In this document: positions 45,060 to 57,370 of the stretch, piece after piece
Numbering within the stretch: the stretch's first letter is position 1
How the letters are laid out: each line of letters begins with the position of its first letter
Source of the DNA: Schizophyllum amplum
Taxonomy: Eukaryota; Basidiomycota; Agaricomycetes; Agaricales; Schizophyllaceae
NCBI GenBank assembly: GCA_007026445.1
Contig: VDMD01000009.1
Span: 806,001-870,000 of the forward strand
Length of the DNA: 64,000 nt
Reading direction: 5' to 3'
The notes under the pieces: model-generated
What the model saw: only the letters and a program-made list of their open reading frames with translations
What the model was told of the DNA's origin: nothing
The model's database searches: none
Made by a program: the position numbers and the translations under genes

Positions 45060-46442
45060 TTAGGCGCGGAGCGCCTTGCGACGGTGCATGCGGCGGGCGA
45101 TGCCTGACAAGCAGGTCGCGCGCTCGGTCTCGCAAGCGGAGAACTAGAAGAGTTTCGTGAGCACTGGTAGATCGACTGATCAAAATGAGAGAAGACGTAC
45201 GTCAACGGCACCACCGTTGTTGGGTGCAGAGTTGGCAGCCGCGGCGCACTTGTTGTACGCATTCCAGCAGTCGTTGTAGGTGTTGCCGGACGCCGGGGCG
45301 GAGGTCGCGGGAGCTGCGGCGCTGGAGGACGGTGCGGCGGAGGTAGCAGCCGCAGACGTGGTCGGGGCAGCAGCACTGGTCTCGACGGCAGACGTCGCGG
45401 CGGCAGAGGTCTCAGCAGCAGTGGTCGCGGCCGCAGAAGACTCGGCGACCGAGGTCGCGGCGGCACTCGACTCGACAGCAGAGGTGGCAGGCGCGCTGGA
45501 CGAAGGGGCGGCGGCGCTCGACTCGACGACAGAGGTAGCGGCCGCGGAGGTCTCAGCAGCAGATGACTGTGCGACCGAGGTGGCAGCAACAGACGAGGTG
45601 GCGGCGGGAGCAGAGGAGGCAGCCGAGGTAGCACCGCCGGTCGTGCCATCTGTGAAAACCTCCGGGCCCGGGCAGTCGTACGACGTCGGAACGGGGTAGT
45701 AGATGTTCAGCGACACGCTCTCGTCGTCCGCGGCGATGTAGCCCGGGATCTCGACCTTCGCCGGGTTCGCGCTGCCACCACCGGTGACCGTAAGCTGCGC
45801 GCAGGAGATGTAGAACTGCGGCGCGCCGGCGGAGTGCAGGCCGACGTGCTCCATGCGCAGGAGGTAGTCGCCTGCGGGCACGGTGGACGGGATCGTCGTC
45901 TCGTACGTGTCAATGTCGGTGGGGAAGGTGAACGTGCCGTCGCCGATGTCGGCGCCGAGCTCGTAGATCTTGAACCTGGGATACGTCAGTACTGCTGAAT
46001 TTACGCCATAAAGTAAGGGAAGACATACCAGTTAGCACCGGAGCCGTCCCAGGTGGCAGCAGTCTCGCCCTCCGGGACCTGGCCAAGGTAGATGCCAGCG
46101 GGACCCGGGTGGAAGGCAGCCTGGTCGGCCTTGAAGCCGACCGAGGAGCCGGCAGCGACCTCATAAGTCGAGGTGGACGCGCCGGAGTCGGCGCCAACGT
46201 TGCACCTCATGTCGGTGCTGGTCAGGTCCTCCACCGGGCTGTTCATGTTCGTGTTGGCGCGAACATATTCGTATTCGCCAGTGACCGTGCCATCGACGAT
46301 GAGCGAGGTGAAGCGGTCTGGGATATATGATCAGTCATTCAGGCGGCATGTCGCTCGACAAGGGTCACTCACAATGCGCCAGAGTAGGCTGGACAAACGC
46401 GAGCACGGCGGCGGCAGATGCGGCAGCGAAGTTAGCCTTCAT
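45060..46442 (-). CDS. AA9 lytic polysaccharide monooxygenase (copy 1)
   Basis: Four exons (introns 46318-46372, 45976-46028, 45144-45200) give 405 residues. The signal peptide MKANFAAASAAAVLAFVQPT ends LAH, so the mature enzyme starts with the copper-binding His (HYRFTSLIVDG). The second copper His lies in AAFHPGPAGIYLG. The axial Tyr is in PQFYISCAQL. Further AA9 landmarks are [34 protein letters not shown] and VEIPGY. After VFTDG comes a long Ala/Ser/Thr/Glu repeat linker (about residues 230-350) and a tail with CWNAYNKCAAAAN and FSACETERATCLSGIARRMH. There is no CBM1. The enzyme oxidatively cleaves cellulose or hemicellulose outside the cell. Confidence 0.92.
45300..45640 (-). repeat. Ala/Ser/Thr/Glu-coding low-complexity linker in AA9 copy 1
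   Basis: Repeats of the form ESSAAATSVAESSAAATTAA in the spliced protein, with a period of about nine to ten codons. Unlike copy 2, glutamates recur at regular spacing. Confidence 0.75.
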
Positions 46443-47361
46443 TGTAATGGATAAGGTTGAATGAAGTGGTAGAAGGTGGAGGAGGATTGCGTGAAGACTT
46501 CAAAGAACGAGAAGAACCCGGAGAGCGAACGTGGGGACAAAAGAGGGAAGGTTGACTGGCAAGCCTGGCTAGGGGAAAGAGAGACAGAGAAATGTGACAC
46601 TGGTGAAGAAAAACATCCACCTAGCAAGCCCTTTTATACTGTGTGAGGCTCGGAGAAACTGTCGGCGGCCCATGATGAAAGGAAGGCACGCCCTGCGCGA
46701 CGTCCGAGCGCTTACGAGCAGTCTCAGGCAAGCTCCTGGCGACGAGGAGGCTTGGCAGGACTTGGCATCAGTTTCCTGTGAGGCCATTGTGCGCACAACG
46801 GCGGGCGCGCCGGGTCGTGGGGGCGTCTGTGGAAAACGAGAAGAGCTAAACGCCCAGACCGGACCATATCGCCTATACGGCCGTGAGTATGTTGGAGTGG
46901 CGGCGACGCGTCTTTGCAAGAAGAATTCAAAGTAAAGACGAATCTCCAATTTTGTCACTGTGCGAACATTGATCTGTATGATGATCATGACCGGTCACCG
47001 GTCCGACGAGTTCCGTTGACAACATCACATGACTTACACGTGCACGATCTCCCACGCTTTCCCGGTTCGGGTCTTCCGCAGGACCGCAACCACGATTCCG
47101 AATGAAAATTTTCATGGCGAAAGCAAGTTCGGACGCGTTCGCGACAGTGCCCACATCGGAATCGCAGTGCACTATCAACAATCTGGACGAGGACGGGCTG
47201 ACTCTCTCCGAGCGGCTCAAGAGCACCTTATTGTGGGCGCCTAACGAGCCAATCAGATAAGGATCATACGACCACAAACCCGACGACGATAAGAGCGTGC
47301 ACGCTGAGAACATCCAACAGGGATCTGTACCCGGTACCGTGCAACGTCTTCCCTAACCATC
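46443..47361. other. Divergent promoter region (AA9 copy 1 / propeller-amidohydrolase)
   Basis: About 0.9 kb between divergent starts. It contains a TATA box for the AA9 gene, listed separately. No coding sequence supported. Confidence 0.45.
46632..46638 (-). promoter_or_regulatory. TATA box of AA9 copy 1
   Basis: TATAAAA on the minus strand, 190 bp upstream of the start codon at 46442. The second AA9 gene has a TATA box at a similar distance (about 160 bp). Confidence 0.55.
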
Positions 47362-50300
47362 ATGAAGGGCGCCGCACCTGGCGCGTCTGTGCGTGTACGA
47401 CAGCGCTACGCCCAGCTAGTGGCAATGTCTGTGCTCTCCGTGGCAGCGGCGGCCTTGTTCTGGTCATTCGGTGGTACACAGCGTATTCACGCAGCCCCGC
47501 CGATCGTGCTCACGGATCCAGCACGGGACTGGCGCGACGATGTATGGCCTCTTCGCGAACAGACGCCATGGGACATCTCCACGGATTTCCCGTATCCTCG
47601 TCGCTATGAAGCCGACGTCTCCGAAGGGACTTGGCTTCGTCTCGACGTACACCCAACGTCTGGCGACATCGTCTTCGATATACTCGGCGACATTTACTGT
47701 ATCGCGGCGGACGACGATAGCATACCTGCACGCGCTAGGCCAGTGCTGCTGGGCGTTCCGAGCGAATCCGACGCACATTTCTCGCCGGATGGGACGCGCC
47801 TGGCTTTTCGGTCTGACGCTGGGCTCGGTCTCGAGAACATCTGGGTCATTCCCTGGCACGGTTGCGCTGCGATGGATGTTCGCCCCACAGCTGACGTATC
47901 ACCGGACCTCGCTGCAGCGCTATCTCAGCGCGACGCAGACGACACGCTGCTTGGGGCAGGTCTACCGGAGACAGTTGAGCGACGATCCCGGCGCTTGCTT
48001 CGCGAGGGTCGGCTCGATGCGATGCGCGTCACAAACGAGACGTTCCGGTTTGTGAGCGACCCACGCTGGCATCCGTCTGGTGAGCGCATTATCGCACAGA
48101 AATGGTTCACCGGGACCATCACCATTCCGGGCGGTGAGGGCTGGATTTATACTGTACCACCTCAGTCGGCCACATGTTATTGGACTGTTTCTGCCGGCGC
48201 TGGGGATCGTACGGTCATCCGTGACTTGCCGCGAGGCTGGAAGTCGGAGGACTACAACAACGTCAATCTAGGCCCCGAGCAGCTTCTGTGGTGGGGTAAC
48301 GATGCAATCATCTATTCCAAGAACGTGCAGAAGGACGGTGGTTACGAGTACGGACAGAGTACGTGTCGTCAACGCTTGTGGTTCGCAAGCACTGATCGCT
48401 ATTTAGACGTGCACAAGGGGGTCTACGCCATCTTCGCGTACAATCTTACGACAGAGACAACTGAAAAGCTTGTCGATGCACTTCCAGGTGGGGCGAGCAG
48501 GCCCGAATTGTCAAGAGATCAACGCACACTTGCCTTCGTACGCCGGTTGCGCGATAAACAGGCCCTCATGCTTCTGTATGTCTCCTTAGCCTACGCCGCA
48601 TCCTTGGTGGCTTACTCTCCTCAGAGATCTCGTCTCTGGCACCTTACACCACGTCTGGGACGGTCTATCACACGATCTACAGCTCGTTGGCGGCGTCCCT
48701 GGTACATATCCGTCCTTTGCTTTCACTCCCGCCGACAACGCAATAATCATCTGGGCCGCCGGGCAGATATGGCGGGTGCCACTCGCACTCAATGCGCGCG
48801 GTGAGCGCATTGCCGGAGGCATCCCGTTTCCTATCAAGTTCACGGCGCACTTGGAGATCTACCTGGCAGATACACGCAAGGAAACTCTCAACCTTACGGC
48901 CATCGAAATACAGCCCATGCAGCCGATACGGGCGCTTCGGGAGCTCTCCGTCGATTATACTGGTACCCGCGCCACCTTCGAGGGCGCCGGAGTCACCTAT
49001 GTGTATGATTTGGCCACGAACTCAACTACAGAGGTCCCGCGCCTACAATCTAACAAGGCGTACTTTGCACCGTCATTTATCCCAGACTCGCAATTTGTGA
49101 TACACACGCGGTGGCAGGATGGGAATCCGACTGATACCAACGTGTTTTCGACCTTCGAGATTGCAGACATGGAGTCACGGCGGTCTTGGGAGGTGGCGGG
49201 GCTTCCGCAGGGCAGACATTTCACACCGGTCGTCAGCTTTGGGCAAGGGCGCGTGCGCACGCTGGCCTTCGTACGAACAGCAGGGGACGCTATCACGGGG
49301 CATGTTGTGGAGACAGCGCGTCCCGGGCTGTATGTTGCGCGCCTTGAACTGCCGGACATATCGAATGTCATGGACGACATGCAGGACACCCCCATGACTG
49401 TAAATGTCATCGATGTTCATCTAGTGCCTTCGCACCTCGCGGCCAGCTCGACAGGATTTCTGAAGCTCCAGTTCACGGATTTGGAGCGGTTGCTGGTGCA
49501 CTCGCCGACACGCACGTTCGCCGTGGATCTCGGGTCGGAGCGAGACGCGCAAGGAAAACCAGTACATACACCACTCGCTCATGGAAAAATGTCGAGTGAG
49601 TTATATGTGCGACCAACGAGTGGGCAGCAAGTGAAGGACGATGTGGCATTTGTGGATCATTACCATGTGTACTATGCGCCTCAGGTCGCTGCGGACACGC
49701 TCTTGTGGGCGAAGCCCACGAATGCAACGCACGGCTTGGTACGACTGAGCGCGAACGGTGGACATGATCTCGCGTGGAGTGGCACAGGGGATCGAGTTTA
49801 TTGGCTGGCAGGTGCGCACTACCTTCTTGCAGCATCGTTAGATCACGCTCAACGAGTTGGGGCACAGGACCGACTCTTCATGCGTTGGAGATAGACCGGC
49901 TCGGGTATTGCGAGCAGGCAATCCAATTAGACGAACTGACCTTCGGAATCGACTGCGTGGCGGGCCTCGTCGAACGTTACGATCTACCCATCGAGCATTC
50001 CACCGACACTGCACGACTGCGGGCGGAGGCAAGCCGGGTTTCAGAGAGTGCGGACAACTCGAATGCTGACGTCCTTGTCATTGCGAATGCGACCATTCTG
50101 ACGATGGCGACTGGCGAGGGCGCTGCTGCGGATATCTACGACGAGGGCGTGATGATTATTCGAGGAGGCGTCATTGAATCTCTCGGGCCTGCTGGGGCGG
50201 TCGTCATCCCAGACGGGTCGACTGTCTTCAACGCTCACGGCGGCTTTGTCACACCCGGCTTCATCGACGTGCATGCTCACTGGGGCGACTACATGGTGCG

Positions 50301-51658
50301 CTACCCGGCCGCCTCGTGGGAGATGGAGACCTTCCTTGCTTATGGGGTCACTACAATGCACAAGTTAGTTGATGCTTTTGCAGCGCGATCTTAGCTAATA
50401 TGTCATCAGCCCGAGCGCGATGACTGTCGATGTGTTTGCGCAGCGCTCTCGTATCGAAAGAGGCCAGCTTATCGGACCACGCGTCTTCTCAACGGGAATG
50501 GTGCTCTTTGGAGGGGGCTGGCCGGGCATTCACCACGAAATTGTCGACATGCGTCAAGCGAGAGAAGCGCTTGAACGTATACGCGTGGAAGGTGGACCGT
50601 ACATGCTGGCGTACAAGAATTATCAGCTTCCTTCACGGTGATTATAATCCATATAATCATTGTCTGACCGCTCTGACCGCTCTGACACTCTGCAGCGCAT
50701 CTCGACAACGCCTCCTTCTTGCGGCACGAGAGATGGGACTGATGTGCGTGCCAGAGGGTGGCGCTAACTGGGATTGGGATCTCACGTATATCCTTGACGG
50801 TACGCGGCAACGTCGAACATCACGGCAAGGACTAACCGTCTATAGGGATGACTACGATGGAGCATTCTCTGCCAGTATCGCCTCTGTACGATGACGTGCT
50901 TACAATGTTTGCGGCGTCGGGATCGGGGTATACGCCAACGCATATAGTGAGCTACGACGGAATTATGGGGGAGGAGATCATCTGGGCGGACGAAGATATT
51001 CCAAGTGATCCCAAGTAAGTCAATGTGTTCCTACTTGTCTCGTCAGACACTTAGCTAATGAACTCGCTTTTAGACTTCGCCAGTTCATACCCCATACAAC
51101 GCTCTACGAGCTTACTGAGTCGTCTGCAAGACCCAAGTACTGTATGCTCTTCGTTGATCTTCTGAAAATTGTCTTTTCTGAGTCCTTTTGTATAGCTTTC
51201 GAGCTCTGGAACATGACCACCGACGCCGCAAGGCTCGCTGAACGTGGTGTGCGCGTGCATATCGGTGCGCACGGCGAGCAGCCCATGGGTCTAAATTATC
51301 ACTCGGAAATGTGGTTTACTAGACAAGGCGGGCTATCCAACTACGAGGTGGGTGCTCGAACGCATGGCCTATCTCTCGCGCACTGATCAGAGGCACGCTT
51401 CAGGTATATCGAGCAGCCACGCTAGATGCGGCGCGGACGCTCGGTTTGGATTCAGCAGTCGGCTCACTTACTCCAGGGAGGTTGGCGGATTTCGTGGTAT
51501 ACCCGCCTGATGTGGATATTCTGAGTGATGATATCCGTCGATCCCGAGAACTCTCGCATGTTGCGAGAGGCGGTCGCCTGTGGAATGCAGCTACAATGGA
51601 GGAGGTTTGGCCTGTGAAAGGGAGGAGGCACGCCATGCCCCCCTTCAATGTCGAGTGA
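47362..51658 (+). CDS. Membrane-anchored beta-propeller/amidohydrolase fusion (copy 1)
   Basis: Multi-exon gene; junctions were placed by frame and by similarity to the second copy, not length-checked overall. An uncleaved N-terminal anchor is likely (AMSVLSVAAAALFWSF). A TolB-like propeller follows: WPLREQTPWDISTDFPYPRR, TSGDIVFDILGDIYC, DAHFSPDGTRLAFRSDAGLG, WHPSGERIIAQKW. After about 850 residues comes an amidohydrolase: NADVLVIANATILTMATGEG, GFVTPGFIDVHAHWGDYMVR (HxH metal site), GVTTMHN, MTTMEHSLPVS, VHIGAHGEQ and AARTLGLDSAVGSLTPGRLA. The end is Pro-rich. Family members are metal-dependent hydrolases of unknown substrate, related to imidazolonepropionase-like enzymes. The likely location is secretory pathway or cell surface. 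Confidence 0.82.
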
Positions 51659-51766
51659 TTTCGCACTACTCGCAAATGTATGTGCTAGTCTACTCGCATG
51701 GATAGGGAATCGTACAATCTGATATGATGTACGACGTTGTTGAGGAATGCCACATGCTATACGATC

Positions 51767-53647
51767 TCACTGCCGCCGAAAGGACCACATATCCGACCGC
51801 CACCCGAAGACAGCCAAACCGGTGGACGCAACGAAGCAAGTGCCCGAGTAGATGATCATGCTCTCGAACCGTCCACCCCCAACGGCGAAGCCTGTCGCAC
51901 TCGCCATAGCATACGATTTGGCGCCAATCAGAGCGGTGGCTATGGGCGTAGACATGACGTTTCCTATGCCTCTACCAAGGCATATGTAGCCGAAGAGCGT
52001 TGTCGAAAGTCCCGGTTCTTCTTCTGATGAATATAAGTCATGCTGACGAGGAGACTAACGAGTTGAATGACGCACTCGCGTATGATCGTGCGAAGGACAT
52101 CCACAAACTGCTCCAGCTTCCTGCGACGATGCCGTATGCCAACCCAAATGCGATTAGGCCAGCGAACGTGTTGCCAAATATACCCCACAGGACGAAGGTC
52201 GCCAGGGCGGTCGAAATGAGCGATCCAAGCGCTAAAAGCCAAGCATTGAAGTGGTCTGAGAGATACCCCATCACAAGACCGCCAACAACGGAGGCCCCTG
52301 TGTACCAGACGATGAGCATACTGCCTGAAGCAAGATGTGACAAGAGCGAGACTCACCGTTCAAGGCAGCGAGAGCACCAGCGGACTGCAGGGCGCTCAAG
52401 GAAAGTTCACTGGCAAACGCTGAAGAAGATGAGATCGACTTCGATACGCTTGATATTTTCTGGACAGAATCGGCAGCCAAACGATCGGCATGAAGTGTCC
52501 GAAGCCTTGAACAAGATTGGCCATTGTGTAAAGCCACCACGATGGATTCTTTATCCACTGCCGATTACTTGCTCGCGGTGCGGGTCCGTAAATCCTGGTA
52601 TGGGGCAGACGACCTCTGATCCACGGAAGCACGGGGAGCAGCATGCACGCAATTGCGATCGAGTAAATCCGGAGCGACTTTGCGGCACCGTACCTGTCAA
52701 TGAGAGCGGGAAAGGCGAGCGGAAGAATGAGGCCCCCCGCTGCAGTACCAGCGAAAACGATACCGCTCGCTGTACCGCGTAGCCGGATGAACCATTCGTT
52801 CATGTAAAAGATAGTTGGGAAGTAGAGGAAGTCTGGAGAAATGACGATGATTATATGAGCGGTCTGGAAAATTATCGCCAGGAGAAAGACATACTGCCGC
52901 CGAGTGCGTACAAAACGCCTTGCAGTCCAAATAGGACCGGGATCTGTTACAGTCAGCTACCACATTATCCAAAAAGCTCCCACTGTAAGGACGAACCCGC
53001 GTGGTATAACTGGCACCGAACAGACTGGCTGCGCAGAGAGCTGCCCCCACCCAGACTGACGGTCTCCGCATGCGAGGATATCTGACGATGGTAGGATAGA
53101 GAACAACGCCTATGTTTGTTAGCACGCCGGGCTTTTTCTATTGGTATGATGGACTCACCGGAGCAATACATTATGCCTGAAGAGATTGTGCCAATCAAGG
53201 GCAGTAAAGTTATCGCATGACTCTGCGAGGAGTAGACCGGGTCACTCAGGTAGCCTGAAGAACATGAGCCGATAGAACAAAGAATTGGCATGATAAGTAC
53301 TCACTCTCGAGAAACACGCCGTACGCAAATGGAAAGCTCCAAACGATGGCCTCCACCACAAAAGCTGCCACGAGCTGCGCTACTCGTTGATTCAACCCGA
53401 GTCAGGACGATGTTGACGGACTCACAAAAGACCAGGCCTGTATTCCCTGGTCTGCAGGCGGCAGAGAGGACCCATTTCTCGTGGATTGGGACGCAAAATC
53501 TGTTAAGGATGGCTGGGAGGATACATCTGCACGTGATGTGGAACTGGATGGTTCAACTGTCAATTGAGTAACATCGTCGTCGATCGAGGAGTGGCGACAG
53601 GACGAAGGCCTGCTCTCGAGCTCGATAAGGTCTGTATGGTGGGGCAT
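51767..53647 (-). CDS. MFS monocarboxylate-type transporter
   Basis: Multi-exon gene on the minus strand; internal junctions approximate. It starts MPHHTDLIELESRPSSCRHS with a Ser/Thr-rich cytosolic leader, then helix 1 as LVAAFVVEAIVWSFPFAYGV. The loop YLSDPVYSSQSHAITLLPLI and helices TISSGIMYC, VVLYPTIVRYPRMRRPSVWV and IPVLFGLQGVLYALGGSM follow. FIRLRGTASGIVFAGTAAGG marks the second half of the first bundle. The C-terminal bundle has SWWLYTMANLVQGFGHFMPI, IVWYTGASVVGGLVMGYLSD and TALIGAKSYAMASATGFAVG. The pattern fits fungal MCT/SLC16-like transporters. It ends 108 bp from the stop of the amidohydrolase gene (convergent). Confidence 0.78.
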
Positions 53648-54932
53648 GGCAGGAGAAAGCAACAGGATGGAAAAGATACACGCGTTGGTCGGCTCTGAAG
53701 ATCTGACCAATGCGCAAGAGAACAGTCATGATTATGATTTGGCCGACGGCATGAGAGAAAGTGGCGTATTGGGATATAATGGCGCTGGAGACGCTGGTCC
53801 CATTTCTCCAGAATTCGATGCGCGCGCCCCAGACTAGACATGGCTGCTGGCGGAAGGAAACGGACGTGCGCGAGCTGCATCAGGAACCCAAAGTCGACTG
53901 TTGACTCAGGCGTCGATGCGGGCTCGTATGGAACGAGTCTGCAGATTTGGTAGGCATGCCGCTAGATGGCAGCGATTTATAGAGGAAAAGCAGCGCCAGT
54001 CGGCTGTGACGTTCAGGTCAAACAAGTTGAGGTTTGCAGCAGGCCTGTCGAGGCTTGCCTGAGGCTGACGCACCAAGCAAGTGACGTGAATGAAGTCATC
54101 GAATCATGTGACGCCGGCGACGGTGGTGTGGTTGAACTTGTAAACTTGAACTTGAACTTAGGCTTGACTTTGAGCCTTTCAACTTTGATTACCGCCGCTC
54201 GCTCAGCGTCATATCCCTCTACCCTTAGTGCTCTACAAACCCCGTCACCCTACTATTATTCGTTGCAGCGCACGAAGTTCGAGTGAGCCTGCCGCCTCAG
54301 GGGTCCGAGTTCTATGTAGTCGGCCGCGGGAGACCAGGTCCGAGCAGGGTCCGAGTGCGCTTTCGCGGAAGCCGTGTTGCCAGGCACGACCACCTCGCAA
54401 CCCATAATTGTCGACGCATCGTCAGGAACCCGGCTGTTACCCGTGACTGTTCATGTTGAAGTTCGCCCTGCGATTGACCACAGACAAGCGCGAAGCCTTC
54501 CTTGGAGGTGAGTGCGCTGGTGCCTCCTTGAGCTGCCTTTGTTATAGTCCAGCTGATGCGTGCCCGGCGTACCCTCGCAGCGGCTCTGGTGATAGGTCTG
54601 GCCCTGAGGTCGAACAGATCCCTCCATGATGTGGCCATAAAAATAGGACGCATCCGTTATGGTCCACGGTCTCACCGTCCGCTTTCGCTGGCGACGACAT
54701 CAGCTCGGGAAATCTTCTTGCTAAGCGCGCGCCGGTTGCCCTCGGGCGTACTGCGCAGGCGCGCCCTATATAACACGGCGAGGTGAGGCATCTTTCCTCA
54801 TCACTTGTTCTTTGGTCCCTCTCCGCTAGTCGGGCTTCGCAGTCTCGTCTCCTTCACCCTCTTTTTGGCCCTTACGTTCGCTTGTCGCCTCTGCTTCCTT
54901 TGTCTCCCTATCGTCCTTTACACACTTACACC
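53648..54932. other. Divergent promoter region (MCT-like / AA9 copy 2)
   Basis: 1.3 kb. The word AACTTGAACTTGAACTTA at 54138-54160 is a short tandem repeat. A TATA box for AA9 copy 2 lies at 54767-54773. No gene supported in any frame. Confidence 0.45.
54767..54773 (+). promoter_or_regulatory. TATA box of AA9 copy 2
   Basis: TATATAA in a GC-rich context, about 160 bp before the start codon at 54933, mirroring the placement in AA9 copy 1. Confidence 0.6.
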
Positions 54933-56508
54933 ATGAAGCTCACTTCTGCTGCTGCATCCGCCGCCACGGCTTTCGCTTTCATCCAGCCTGCTCTGGCTCA
55001 CTGTACGTTCGCCTGCCATGGAATGACACATCCAACCGCTAACTGTTTATCCAGACCGCTTCACCTCGTTCATCGCGCCGGACGGTACCGTCACCGACGC
55101 GTATGAATACGTGCGCCAGAACACGAACAACAACAGCCCGGTCGAGGACGTGACGAGCACGGACCTGCGCTGCAACGTGGGTGCTGACTCTGGTTCCGGC
55201 ACGTCGACGTACAACGTTACTGCTGGCGACACAGTTGGCTTCCAGTCGGACATTGCGGTTTTCCATCGTGCGTTGTGCGACGCCTCGAGTCGATGAGGGC
55301 ATTACTGATGGTTATGCAGCGGGTCCTTTTGGCATGTACCTGGGCAAGGTGCCAGACGGCGAGACCGCTGCCAGCTGGGACGGCTCGGGCAGCAACTGGT
55401 GAGTCCTGAGCCACGTTGCTACCTATGACATGATTTAACGATTGGCAGGTTCAAGATTTACGAGCTCGGCCCCGACATCGAGCCCGGCTCGTTCACGTTC
55501 GACACCACTATGACCTCGTGGACGACCGCGATCCCGGAGACTATCACGGCGGGCGACTACCTTCTCCGCATGGAGCACATCGCGCTGCACTCCACGGGCG
55601 ACCCGCAGTGGTACATCTCGTGCGCGCAGCTCTCCGTGGCGGGCGGCGGCAGCGCCAGCCCTGACACGGTTGAGATTCCGTGAGTATTTGAAGTGCGAAC
55701 CTTAAAGCGCTGTGAGCTGACGATCGTATAGGGGTTACATTGCCGCGGACGATGAGAGCATTACCATCAACATGTACTACCCCGTAAGTGTTCGTGTACG
55801 CCGACAATAGTTATGACATCTAACGAAGCATAGATCCCGACCTCCTACGAGATGCCGGGCCCGACCGTGTTCACTGACGGTACGACCTCCGGGTCGAGCA
55901 GCAGCGCGAGCGCTCCCGCCGCCTCTGCCACCAGTGTCGCTGCATCATCTGCTGCGACTTCCGTTGCTGCGTCGTCTTCGGCGGCTGCCACTTCTTCGGC
56001 TGCAGCGTCTTCTGCGCCCGTTGCGACTTCGGCGGCAGCATCGTCTGCGGCCCCCAGCTCGTCAGCTGCAGCTCCGTCCTCAAGCATAGTTGCGAGCCAG
56101 CCCGCCACCTCCGCCGCTGCTGCTTCTACTTCTGCTGCTGTTTCCACCTCCGCCGCTGTCTCTACTTCCGCCGCTGCCTCCACTTCCGCGGCGCCGACCT
56201 CCGCCGCCGCCTCGACGTCCGCGGCCGCCATCTCCTCCTCCAGTGCCGCTACGTCGACCTCCACGGGCTCGTCCAGCAACACGTACAACAGCTGCTGGTC
56301 CGACTACAACAAGTGCGCCGCTGAGGCCAACGCGGCACCCAACACTGGCGGAAACGTTGACGTGAGCATCATTGTCTGTTTGTGCTGCTACAGATCGTAA
56401 GCGCTGACCACCTCTTGCTAGTTCTCCGCCTGCGAGACGGCGCGTACGACCTGCCTCGGCACCATTGCCCGCCGCATGCACCGTCGTGCTCAGCCTGCCC
56501 GTCTGTAG
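54933..56508 (+). CDS. AA9 lytic polysaccharide monooxygenase (copy 2)
   Basis: Seven exons and six introns of 50-60 nt give 419 residues. The signal peptide [20 protein letters not shown] ends LAH; the mature N terminus is the copper His in [12 protein letters not shown]. The second His is in [12 protein letters not shown], split by intron 55268-55319. The axial Tyr is in [30 protein letters not shown] and [16 protein letters not shown] complete the core, closely similar to copy 1. A long Ser/Ala/Thr linker (about residues 240-360) leads to [13 protein letters not shown] and [20 protein letters not shown], the same four-cysteine tail as copy 1. There is no CBM1. It has three more introns than copy 1, including ones at the second His and after VEIP. 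Confidence 0.92.
55877..56280 (+). repeat. Ser/Ala/Thr-coding low-complexity linker in AA9 copy 2
   Basis: Tandemly repeated codons for Ser, Ala and Thr with a loosely repeated unit (for example [20 protein letters not shown] near 56125-56180). Such linkers are usually O-mannosylated in secreted fungal enzymes. Confidence 0.75.
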
Positions 56509-57370
56509 GAGGTTCACAAAGTAAGGTCGCGACGTGACCCAATGCTTGCAAGCTTCTTCCGATGTTCAGGCTGCGTTTTGAGCTTCTTTTTCATGTATAG
56601 CCGTACTGTGTTTAGGACGACTGTATCTCCCTGTCCGGGTGACGAGAAATGCATCAGGGTTTTGCTAGGATTCCGCTGCTGCAGTACAAGATCATCGCGT
56701 TGTCTGTAGAATCCTGAATGACTGGTGGTAAGTAGAACATGTGAGTTCAGACCTGCTGGCGTGCTGCCTGTCGTTGAATCTACACGAGAGCCACACGAGG
56801 ATACGGGAGGGCGAAGAACTCGTCGGTGGCCGCGATAGGGACTCACATCCCCACGCAGGGCGCACGCCGGCCCGCATTCGAACGTTCTGACATCCTTGCG
56901 GTCCTGGCTTGGTTTTAAGTAGCTGTTAACGAACACAGAATCAGACGCGGTACGTCGTAAGTCGTTCATATTCGTCATAGAAAGAGGTAGAATGGGAAAC
57001 GTAGATGCGTAAGTAAAAGCGGAAGGACAGGCTATGCGGATGGGGAACATTATCGATGTAGACACAGCGCGAAAGGAAAAGAAACAGAGAAACGATGCTA
57101 GAGCTATAGTCAATGTACGTCGAGAAAGCCGTGAAGGAGTAATGAAGAGAAAATGGCTGATATTCCTTCCGCTCATATAACCAGAACGAGTTGGGAAACC
57201 GGAACGTGGTGGTGGTGGATCGGGTGTGAACCAAATGGTGATGCAGACCGGCAAAGCACTAATGTGAAGTAGAATAGAGAGAATACTGCATGGGCCGACA
57301 TTGGTATTAGCCTGATCATATAGCAGGCGCGAGATAGGGGGTTTGATCGTAGATTCGAAGACACGCATGC
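56509..57370. other. Intergenic/3' UTR region with a long minus-strand open frame
   Basis: Lies between AA9 copy 2 and the Rrm4-like gene (convergent). A 284-codon open frame at 56514-57368 on the minus strand shows no family pattern, is rich in Ser, Arg and hydrophobic runs without domain structure, and abuts the stop of the Rrm4-like gene, so I read it as 3' UTR or chance. Confidence 0.4.

Noticed and set aside
56514..57368. 284-codon open frame on the minus strand
   Set aside because: No domain pattern, no intron structure like its neighbours, and it lies directly in the expected 3' UTR of the Rrm4-like gene.
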